A DNA stretch of 37,633 nucleotides from Synergistetes bacterium ADurb.Bin155 (lineage in GTDB: Bacteria > Synergistota > Synergistia > Synergistales > Thermovirgaceae), in the NCBI GenBank assembly GCA_002070395.1, contig MWDE01000019.1:1-37633 (forward strand), written 5' to 3'. This document shows, in pieces, positions 30,748 through 37,633 of this stretch (position 1 is its first letter; every line of letters begins with the position of its first letter). The position numbers and the translations under genes were made by a program. Below the pieces are notes generated by a model. That model had not been told where the DNA came from and did no database searches. It saw only the letters and a list, made by a program, of their open reading frames with translations.

Positions 30748-32256
30748 TCACTCCGCTGCAGGGGCTGTCGCCTTCCAGCCGCCCCTCCCGGAACCCAGGT
30801 CATGGATCACCAGGGTCACCTGCCCAAGGGACCGAAGTTGACCGACCAGCCTGGCCAGCTCCTGCGCGTCAGGCGCTTCATCTACACCGAAATGCTCCAC
30901 CAGGCCTGCCATACGGGAAAGGTTCTCCAAGGCGTCGGCGGCCTTCGGCAAGTCGGCGTAAAACCAGAGGATGGATCTCTCCCCACCCATGGGGATGATC
31001 TTGTTGACAGGGGTCATACTACCCAGTGAAGGTTCGTTGATCAGGCCCGCGAAGGCCATCTCCTCATTGGCGGCCGCCATGATAGTAAAGGGCAACGTGA
31101 GCTTGCCTCCCGCCGGGAAGCCTGGGAGAGGCTGGGGAGAGAAGGCGAACCGGGCCCACTTGTTACCCCACAATCCCCGGATCCAACGGACCCCTTCGGC
31201 GCCCCTCGAAGGGAGCTGGAGGATGACCCCGGGGAGGTTGAAAAGGAGCAGCCTGCTCTGTCCTCCGATGACGCCGACCAGGGGCCCTTCGATCAGGCCG
31301 GCCAGGGAGGCCCGATCAAAACCGGCTTCCTCCATCCATTCAGGGATCGACAACTCATTTTCTAACAGGCTTCCGAATCCTTCGGGCACCGAAACGCCAA
31401 AGGCGGAGATAAGGGGTTCCGGTAAAAAGGCCGGGCCGTCCCAGGTCATGGGGGTTATTTTCTCGCGCGTCTCCGTTGGAAACCATTCTTCGAGCCCTTC
31501 GATCTTCCAAGCCGCTTCACCGCTTCCCGGCCGGCTGTTCCAGGCCAGTTCAAGCGTGATGGCCTTGTCCGGGGCGGTAAACCCTCTCAATGAGGCCGCC
31601 TGGGCGATCAACTTACCGTCAAAGACTTCAATATGGGCGGGCCAGGTCGGTTCCACGTTGAAGAGGGGCCGGAACCTCTCGATCGAACCATCGAGGGCTT
31701 TCCTCATTTTTCCCAGCCCTTCCAGGGAATGGGAGACCAGGAGGAACTCCCCGTCGGCACGCAGGAAGAGGGTTACCTCGCCCTTGGCCAAGGTAAGGCG
31801 AAGTATGCCTTCACTTTCGGAGGGACCCAAGGCCAGGCCGGAAGCTCGCTCAAGCCAGAGAGCGGGCAATTTCCCCTCCTGCAGTTCCTTCATTTGCGAG
31901 GGTTCCAAGAGGAAAGCCCCATAGAGAGCGGGTTCGTTGGCATCCCATGCCCCGAGGACCGACGACCTCTCCGCCATGTCGACCAGGGGCGACAGGTCCG
32001 ACAAGGCCAGGATCACGGAACGGACATGGTCATCAACCTTTTCCGGCGTTTCATAAGGGTAACCCGGCCCCAACTGCCCCGACAGGGTTTCGAGGTAAAA
32101 CCGTGGGGAATCCGGGTCCACCGATGGAATGGCTTCTGCCGGAACGGGGACTCTTTCCGGCACGGGGACCCTCCCGAAGAAATAGACCGCCCCGGCGATG
32201 ACGCCAACAGCGACGAATATGGAGAACCAGAAGGATAAAACCCTACGCATTTTCAT
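30748..32256 (-). CDS. Membrane-anchored protein of unknown function (possibly DUF3352-like)
   Basis: 502 residues. A single N-terminal hydrophobic segment (about 7-28) is followed by a Pro/Val-rich stretch and a large exported domain with alternating beta and helix patterns and no Cys. I do not recognise catalytic motifs. The general layout, with LYGAFLLEPSQ-like and FADL-like strands, recalls DUF3352 proteins, but this is a weak impression. It overlaps the end of the RND pump gene by 14 bases, so it is translated from the same message and may assist the pump or sit in the periplasm beside it. The link could also be only positional. Confidence 0.6.
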   Translation of the reverse strand: MKMRRVLSFWFSIFVAVGVIAGAVYFFGRVPVPERVPVPAEAIPSVDPDSPRFYLETLSGQLGPGYPYETPEKVDDHVRSVILALSDLSPLVDMAERSSVLGAWDANEPALYGAFLLEPSQMKELQEGKLPALWLERASGLALGPSESEGILRLTLAKGEVTLFLRADGEFLLVSHSLEGLGKMRKALDGSIERFRPLFNVEPTWPAHIEVFDGKLIAQAASLRGFTAPDKAITLELAWNSRPGSGEAAWKIEGLEEWFPTETREKITPMTWDGPAFLPEPLISAFGVSVPEGFGSLLENELSIPEWMEEAGFDRASLAGLIEGPLVGVIGGQSRLLLFNLPGVILQLPSRGAEGVRWIRGLWGNKWARFAFSPQPLPGFPAGGKLTLPFTIMAAANEEMAFAGLINEPSLGSMTPVNKIIPMGGERSILWFYADLPKAADALENLSRMAGLVEHFGVDEAPDAQELARLVGQLRSLGQVTLVIHDLGSGRGGWKATAPAAE

Positions 32257-35200
32257 CCCTCCCCTGGAATCGGTTCTTGATGTCCCAAATGACCTTGTAG
32301 ACGGGAGGTATGAGGAACAGGGCCATGGTACCTCCCGCCAGCAGGCCCCCTATCAGCACGATGGCCAGGGGGGCCCTGTACTGCCCACCCTCACCGAGGC
32401 CCAGGGCGAGGGGGATCATGGCGATCAGGGTAGTGACGTCGGCCATGATGATGGGCCGGAAGCGCACCCTGCAGGCTTCTATCATAGCGCCGGCCGCTTC
32501 ATGCCCCTTCTTACGGACCACCTCGGCATAGTCCACGATCACTATGGCGTTGTTGACCACTAGACCCACGATCATCACCAGGCCGAGGAGACCGTACATC
32601 GAAAGGGACGTTCCCGTCAAAAGAAGCGTCGGGATGACACCGATCACCGACAGGGGGATCGTAAGCATGATCGCCAGGGAGAACAGGTATGACTCCAGTA
32701 TGCCGGCGATCATGAGGAATGTCAGCACGACGGCCATCGCGAAGGCGATGACCATCCTTCGGAAGTTTTCCTGGATGTTCTGGATCTCCCCCCCGATAAT
32801 GAATCTGTACCCTGTCGGCAGTTGGATCTCGTCCATTCGCGGCGTGATGTCCCTGAAGACCTCCCCGACGGTGCGACCTGCTACATCGGCCTGGACGCTT
32901 ATTTTGCGCTGCCGGTCCAGCCGGTAGATGGCCGTGGGGGAAGGCTCGTAGACGACGGCGGCCAACTCGTTGACCGGGACGAACCCATGGGGTGTCCACA
33001 TGGGAAGCAGGGGAACCGCCTCGGGGGAGTCGACCCACCGTGACGCCAGTTTGACCAGGATGTCGTATTCATAGCCCTGTTCCCGGTAGACCCCGGCTTT
33101 AATACCGCTCAGGTAACCCCTGAGTTCATCGGAAACATCGGAAAGGGTCACCCCCATGGAGGTGAGTTTGAGGTCTTCAGGAATAAGGTTAAGGTCGAAC
33201 CTCCCCACCTTCCAGTCCGTATCCAGGTCGGCCAGCCCCGGGATGTCCCGGATCTTCTCCATGAGTTCCACCGCTATGCCGTTGAGTACATCGAGGTCGG
33301 GCCCGCTTATGGTTATCTGTACGGGTTTTCTGCTTCCGCCGCCTTGACCGGAAGCGACATTGATCGTCACGTTCGTGTCGGGAAGACCGGCAAATTTTTT
33401 CCTCAGGTCCGAGGCGATGGCGAAGGCGCTCTTCCTTTCATCGGCATCGACCAGGTAGACCCTTAGGACCCCGCTGTTGACGCTGGAAAGCCTCCTGCCT
33501 CCCACGGTGGAGCTCATGGACTTCACATAGGGTTGCTCACGTAAAAAGGCCTCCACTTTCCTTACCTGCTCATCGGTAGCCTCCAGCGATGCCGTGCTCG
33601 ATAGTTCCAGGTTGATCCTGATGACCCCTTCATCGACCCTGGGGAAGAGTTCAAACCCCACCCTGGGTATCAAGAGGAGCGATCCGGCGAAGAGCAGGCC
33701 GAAGAAACCGATGGTCACCCAGGGATGCCTCATGGCTTTACCGACGTACACCTCCTGGAAAACCTCGAGTTCACGGTAGATCCAATACCACCAGGCGGTG
33801 ACCTTTTTGGCGAAGGGAGAAACGTGTACCGAGCCGCCCAGCCTGGCGGCGGCCATCGGGGTGACCGTGAAGGCCCCCCAGAGAGAGAAGAGTGTCGAGA
33901 AGACCACCGTCAGGGCAAATTGGTTGAAGAACTGGCCCACGATCCCGCCCATAAAGGCTATGGGTATGAAAACGCCCAGGTTGGTGGCCGTGGTCGAGAG
34001 AACCGCCAGGGATATCTCCCTGGTCCCCTCCTCCGCCGCGGTGAGAGGGTCCATGCCCAGCTCACGGTACCGGTAGATGTTCTCCAGGACGAGGATGGCG
34101 TTGTTGACCAGGACCCCTACCGAGATGGCCAACCCCATGGTACTCATGACATTCAGGGTGTACTTGTAGAAGTACATGGGGATGAAGGTGGCGATTATTG
34201 AGGTGGGCATGGCGATCGCCACGGCAAGGGTCGATCCGAACTGCCTCAGGAAGAGGTACAGGAAGAGGGCCGTCAGGAGAGTCCCTATTATCATGTCCCT
34301 GATGACGTTCCTGACCGACTTCTCCACGAATTCGCTGGAATCGTAGACGACTTCCAGTTCCAGGCTTTTGCCCAGGGTAGGTGCGATCTTATCAAGCTCC
34401 GCCCTGACTTCGCCGGAGACCTTGACGATATTGGCGTTGGGCCTGGCGATCAGTTCCAGCAGTATGGAATCCCTGCCGTCAAACCTGGCGCGGTTCCTCT
34501 CATCGGCGAGGGCATCGACGACGGTCACAACGTTCCCCAGCTTTATGACCCTGCCGTCGCCCACGGGGATGCCCAGGTCCTCGAACTTGCTCGACTGGTC
34601 CGGCTCACCGACGATGCGGACCGAGGTCTCCTTCCCCCCAAGGGTGATGTTCCCTGAGGGAGAGTTGAAGTTCGAAGCCTTGACCAGCGATGCCAGTCTC
34701 CTGAGACTCAGGTTGTGCGCGATAAGGCTGGAGGGGTCGGCGTCGAGGTGGATCTCCCTCACCCTCCCGCCGCTGATGTCTACGCTTGCCATACCGATGA
34801 TCTGGGTCAGCCTCTTGGCGACCTGGTCCTCCACGATATCCCTGGCCTGGTATGAAGGGAGGGCTGTTTTGGCGACCACCATCATGAAGGGCTGGGCATT
34901 GATGTCCATCTTGTCCACCACGGGTTCGTCGGCCTCATCAGGCAGGTCGGAGGTGATGGCCTTCACCCTGGTCGAGATGTCGAGAGTTGCCTGGGTGACG
35001 TCGACTTCGTACTCCAGGATGGCCACCACGAAGCCCATGCCCTCGAGGGCGTAACCGTTTATCTCCTTGACTCCCTCGACTGAGGCTATGGCGTCTTCCA
35101 CGGGCTGAACGATAAGCCTCTCTATCTCCATTGGCCCCGCGCCCTTGTAGGGCACCCTCACAAGTACGACGGGGATGTCCATCTTGGGCAGGAGAGCCAT

Positions 35201-35299
35201 ACCGAGCTGGTGAAAGGAGTAAAAACCCAGAAGGACCAGTATCGTCATGATGACCGTCGTCAGGACCGGTCTTCTGACGGAGTTGCCGATAAGGTTCAT
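32243..35299 (-). CDS. RND efflux transporter, inner-membrane permease (HAE1-like)
   Basis: 1018 residues with the RND layout: TM1 at the N-terminus, a large periplasmic loop (about 35-325), TM2-6 (about 335-485), TM7 (about 525-545), a second periplasmic loop (about 550-845) and TM8-12. It pumps small molecules across the envelope with the adaptor and TolC partners encoded just upstream. The TM4 motif is GVLVNNAILVLENI (NN at residues 399-400) where AcrB has Asp407-Asp408, and TM10 has GLVVNNAIVIVDYA (Asn916) where AcrB has Lys940, so the known proton-relay residues are missing. The ATG shares one base with the stop of the adaptor gene. Confidence 0.93.
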   Translation of the reverse strand: MNLIGNSVRRPVLTTVIMTILVLLGFYSFHQLGMALLPKMDIPVVLVRVPYKGAGPMEIERLIVQPVEDAIASVEGVKEINGYALEGMGFVVAILEYEVDVTQATLDISTRVKAITSDLPDEADEPVVDKMDINAQPFMMVVAKTALPSYQARDIVEDQVAKRLTQIIGMASVDISGGRVREIHLDADPSSLIAHNLSLRRLASLVKASNFNSPSGNITLGGKETSVRIVGEPDQSSKFEDLGIPVGDGRVIKLGNVVTVVDALADERNRARFDGRDSILLELIARPNANIVKVSGEVRAELDKIAPTLGKSLELEVVYDSSEFVEKSVRNVIRDMIIGTLLTALFLYLFLRQFGSTLAVAIAMPTSIIATFIPMYFYKYTLNVMSTMGLAISVGVLVNNAILVLENIYRYRELGMDPLTAAEEGTREISLAVLSTTATNLGVFIPIAFMGGIVGQFFNQFALTVVFSTLFSLWGAFTVTPMAAARLGGSVHVSPFAKKVTAWWYWIYRELEVFQEVYVGKAMRHPWVTIGFFGLLFAGSLLLIPRVGFELFPRVDEGVIRINLELSSTASLEATDEQVRKVEAFLREQPYVKSMSSTVGGRRLSSVNSGVLRVYLVDADERKSAFAIASDLRKKFAGLPDTNVTINVASGQGGGSRKPVQITISGPDLDVLNGIAVELMEKIRDIPGLADLDTDWKVGRFDLNLIPEDLKLTSMGVTLSDVSDELRGYLSGIKAGVYREQGYEYDILVKLASRWVDSPEAVPLLPMWTPHGFVPVNELAAVVYEPSPTAIYRLDRQRKISVQADVAGRTVGEVFRDITPRMDEIQLPTGYRFIIGGEIQNIQENFRRMVIAFAMAVVLTFLMIAGILESYLFSLAIMLTIPLSVIGVIPTLLLTGTSLSMYGLLGLVMIVGLVVNNAIVIVDYAEVVRKKGHEAAGAMIEACRVRFRPIIMADVTTLIAMIPLALGLGEGGQYRAPLAIVLIGGLLAGGTMALFLIPPVYKVIWDIKNRFQGRDENA

Positions 35300-36369
35300 T
35301 ACTTATCCTCCTGCACCCAGACCCTGGCGTTGGGGAACATCCTGTCGGAGCCCTTGACAACGACCCTTTCGCCCGGCTCAACCCCCGAGAGGACCCGGAC
35401 CGCTCCACCGTAGGAACCGCCGGTGATCACATCCCTCTCCTCAGCGACTCCCTCCGCCACGACGTAGACTACGGTCCTTTCTCCCCCGATCTGCTTGAGT
35501 GCTTCATAGGGGATCACGATGGCGTCGGCAATGTCCTCATCCTGGACCTGGGCTTCCAGTGCCTGCCCCGGGCTCAGTCCGGAACCGGCAGGTACGGAAA
35601 GCACCACGGAAAAAAGCCCTGTCAACGGGTCCGCCGTGGGCTCAATCCTCTTGATCGCTGCCTTGACCCAGCCGTTCGGGGTCTGGACCCTGGCCGGCAT
35701 ACCCTTGACCATCTTGAAGATATCCTTGGGGGAGACATCGAGGACGGCTTCGATCGCGTCCAGGTCCGAGACGGTGAAAAGGATCCGCCCCGGCGAAACC
35801 AAGTCGCCCGTCTCGACGAAACGTCCCGTGACCACTCCGCCGAGCGGGGCTGTGATGGTCATTCGCGACAGGGACATCTGGGCGTCCGTCAGGGCCGCCA
35901 GGGCGGATTCCGCGTCGGAGAGGGCCGCTTCCACCTCCTGCGCGCTGGCTCCCCCGGCCGCTTGCAGTGCCAGGAGCCGCCTGTACCTGCCCTGTTTTTC
36001 GGTGACCGAGGCCTTCTGCGCCGCCAGTCTCTGTCTGGCGACGCGCGTGTCCAGCGTCGCTAGGGCCTGCCCCGTTTTCACGGAGTCACCCACGTCGACA
36101 GCAACGGAAGAGACATATTCCTGGCGCTCGGCAGCTACCTGGGCCTCGGAGACCGCCTTGGTCTTGCCGAAGAAGGTGATCCAGTGCTCCCATCGGGAGG
36201 GGGCGACGTCATGCACCGTAACCGGGACGCCCTCCCGGGAACGGATCTCCGCAACGCTCACCGGCGGCTGGGAGGCGGGTCTGAAGAAGATCCTCCAGGT
36301 ACCGAGAGCGACGAGCAATATGAGGAGCAGCCACCAGATCCACCGATAAGAACGTTTTTCCCTGTCCAC
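35299..36369 (-). CDS. RND periplasmic adaptor (HlyD/MFP family)
   Basis: 356 residues: one N-terminal membrane helix (about 10-30), a lipoyl/barrel-sandwich part (AAERQEYVSSVAVDVGDSV and MTITAPLGGVVTGRFVETGD), an alpha-hairpin between them (about 110-170), a beta-barrel domain, and a membrane-proximal domain ending in GVEPGERVVVKG. It bridges the pump to the outer-membrane channel. The start is GTG at 36369, next to the TolC-type stop at 36372; TGGAGG lies in the end of that gene. It is anchored by the helix and has no lipobox. Confidence 0.93.
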   Translation of the reverse strand: MDREKRSYRWIWWLLLILLVALGTWRIFFRPASQPPVSVAEIRSREGVPVTVHDVAPSRWEHWITFFGKTKAVSEAQVAAERQEYVSSVAVDVGDSVKTGQALATLDTRVARQRLAAQKASVTEKQGRYRRLLALQAAGGASAQEVEAALSDAESALAALTDAQMSLSRMTITAPLGGVVTGRFVETGDLVSPGRILFTVSDLDAIEAVLDVSPKDIFKMVKGMPARVQTPNGWVKAAIKRIEPTADPLTGLFSVVLSVPAGSGLSPGQALEAQVQDEDIADAIVIPYEALKQIGGERTVVYVVAEGVAEERDVITGGSYGGAVRVLSGVEPGERVVVKGSDRMFPNARVWVQEDK

Positions 36370-36371
36370 TT

Positions 36372-37633
36372 CTATTCCTCCATTGGCAGCTTCCCCTCGG
36401 CGGAAGCAAGGGCCGCTTCCGCGACGAGGAGTCCCCGCCTTGCGTCGATGAGTGTCGCCTGGGAGCCAGCGAAACGGGTCTGCGCGTCAAGGACCTCGAT
36501 CTGGTTCGCCAGTCCCTCTCTGTAACGGAGGAGGACGATCTCCCTTTCCCTTGACACCGTATCGAACCTGGCCCTCTCGGCTTCGTATCCCTCCATGGCG
36601 GCGCTGTAATCCTCCCAGGCCGACATGAGGTCCATCATTACTTCGGCGGTGGCGGATCCAACAGCCGCCTCGGTCGAGGCGAGGGCGGCCCTTGCCCTCT
36701 CCGCGGACCAACGGGCGTACCCGCCGTCCACCACGGGTATCGTCAGGGTGGCCCTCCACCACCATTCATCCTCGTTATACTGGAGTGACGCCGCACCGTC
36801 GGTGACGAGGGTCATCGTCGCTGACAACCCCAGGGTTGGTTGGGATGCCATACCGGCCACCTTGAGGAGGTGTTCGGCCCTCCGGACGGCCCACTTTGCC
36901 TTGAGGACCGAGGGGTGATCGCGTGCGACGGACTCGAAGTCCGGCCGCTCACGCCCCGCCCCAACGGAGGAACCCGTGTCGAAAAGGCCCTCGACGGGTT
37001 GAATATCCATCCAGCCCGCCAGGCCTTTCAGCATAGCTTCGTACCCCGACCTGGAGGCCTGCCGCAAGGCCAGAGAATGGCGGGATTCCGCCAGGGCGCT
37101 CTCGGCCCTCATTACATCCAGCTCCGGGACCATGCCCTGGTCGTATCGGAGCCGGGCATCTCTTAGGAAGGCTTCCCTCTTGAGGATCTCCTCCTCGGCC
37201 GCCTTGACCGAAGCCTCACCCGCGGCGGCGCCCCAAAAGGCCAGGGCGGAATTCCTGTACAACTTCAGGACAGCGGCCCTGTAGGCGATCTCGGCCTCTC
37301 TGAGCCCCGCCGTTTCAGCCTCAATGGTTTCCTTCTCCCTGCCCTGGAGTCCGGTGTTGAAGGAGAGGGTGAGACCTGCGCTTGAAGACGATTCCACCCC
37401 TTCATACTTCGTAGTCGTCCCTGAAAGGCCCGCGGTGACCTTCGTCGGGACAGCCGCCAGCTTCAATGCGGCATGGGCCGCGGATATGCTCTGTCTGGCC
37501 GCCTTCAGCCCGGGGTTGTTCTCCAGTATGAGTCCCCAGGCCTGTTCCCAGGTCACCGGCCCCGCCAGGGCCTTGCCGGGGGATGAAAATAAAAGAAAGG
37601 CAATGCCCGCCGCGAAAAGGATCGAGGCGGGGG
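36372..37633 (-). CDS. TolC-like outer-membrane efflux protein (5' end beyond the window)
   Basis: At least 420 residues; the frame is open to the right edge, so the start is missing. The visible N-terminus is hydrophobic (ILFAAGIAFLLFSSP) followed by GKALAG, a signal peptide with a likely cleavage after ALA, then TWEQAWGLILENNPGLKAA, the typical start of mature TolC-family repeats. Two structural repeats of long helices follow (about residues 30-210 and 235-415 of the visible part), with RYDQGMVPELDVMRAESAL and RYREGLANQIEVLDAQTRF at the matching places. It forms the outer-membrane duct for the RND pump. It is the first gene of the operon in the window. Confidence 0.92.
   Translation of the reverse strand, partial: PASILFAAGIAFLLFSSPGKALAGPVTWEQAWGLILENNPGLKAARQSISAAHAALKLAAVPTKVTAGLSGTTTKYEGVESSSSAGLTLSFNTGLQGREKETIEAETAGLREAEIAYRAAVLKLYRNSALAFWGAAAGEASVKAAEEEILKREAFLRDARLRYDQGMVPELDVMRAESALAESRHSLALRQASRSGYEAMLKGLAGWMDIQPVEGLFDTGSSVGAGRERPDFESVARDHPSVLKAKWAVRRAEHLLKVAGMASQPTLGLSATMTLVTDGAASLQYNEDEWWWRATLTIPVVDGGYARWSAERARAALASTEAAVGSATAEVMMDLMSAWEDYSAAMEGYEAERARFDTVSREREIVLLRYREGLANQIEVLDAQTRFAGSQATLIDARRGLLVAEAALASAEGKLPMEE

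Noticed and set aside
29474..30841. A 455-codon open frame antisense to tyrS
   Set aside because: Shadow of tyrS, with low-complexity composition typical of antisense frames in GC-rich DNA.
1..37633. tRNA genes, CRISPR arrays, insertion sequences, prophage or plasmid origins
   Set aside because: No T-loop-like GTTCRANYC in cloverleaf context, no regularly spaced repeats, and no transposase, integrase or replication genes were seen.

Overview
This window looks like a chromosomal segment of a GC-rich, diderm, anaerobic amino-acid- or organic-acid-fermenting bacterium, most likely a member of Synergistota. That placement is an inference. It rests on the 16S 5' end, the lipid-A-type acyltransferase and RND/TolC envelope genes, an archaeal-type phosphoglycerate mutase, a GDH-type glutamate dehydrogenase, citrate-lyase maturation genes, and the rodZ-rimO-pgpA-cinA-thpR-recA order. 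No phage, transposon, CRISPR array or tRNA was found.

Layout. 1-170: 5' end of a 16S rRNA gene on the minus strand, with a consensus promoter between it and recA. 353-9839: a long minus-strand run of housekeeping genes, many overlapping by 1-4 bases (yugP-like peptidase, an interrupted DUF6391-type gene, rsmB, PASTA protein, rpe, rodZ-like, rimO, pgpA, pncC/cinA, thpR, recA). 9927-12198: a DegT/DnrJ aminotransferase, a GntR/FCD regulator and a divergent small membrane protein. 12209-16771: acyl-CoA synthetase, citC, a MocR-type regulator and citX, i.e. citrate-lyase activation genes without the lyase subunits. 16936-19588: asnS convergent with gdhA. 19899-23561: apgM, a YhaM-like HD exonuclease, a pseudouridine synthase, and a small gene that ordinary gene calling would miss. 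23722-28534: an M48 peptidase, a damaged and an intact PLP aminotransferase in tandem, mnmE and a tautomerase. 28559-37633: acyltransferase, tyrS, a membrane-anchored protein of unknown function and a three-gene RND efflux system whose TolC-like gene runs off the right edge.

Most interesting points. (1) The unassigned stretch at 19899-20213 (minus) reads as a HesB/IscA-like small protein with an in-frame UGA at 20106-20108. The UGA follows Gly-Gly-Gly and lies at the base of a nested hairpin with the geometry of a bacterial SECIS element; I propose a selenoprotein. (2) The MocR-type regulator between citC and citX has Gln in place of the PLP-binding Lys and has an imperfect palindrome just upstream. 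(3) The RND pump has Asn-Asn in TM4 and Asn in TM10 where the proton-relay Asp-Asp and Lys are expected. (4) A DUF6391-type membrane gene is cut by an in-frame UGA where Trp is likely ancestral. (5) One of two tandem aminotransferase genes has lost its start codon and has a one-base shift in a G-run.
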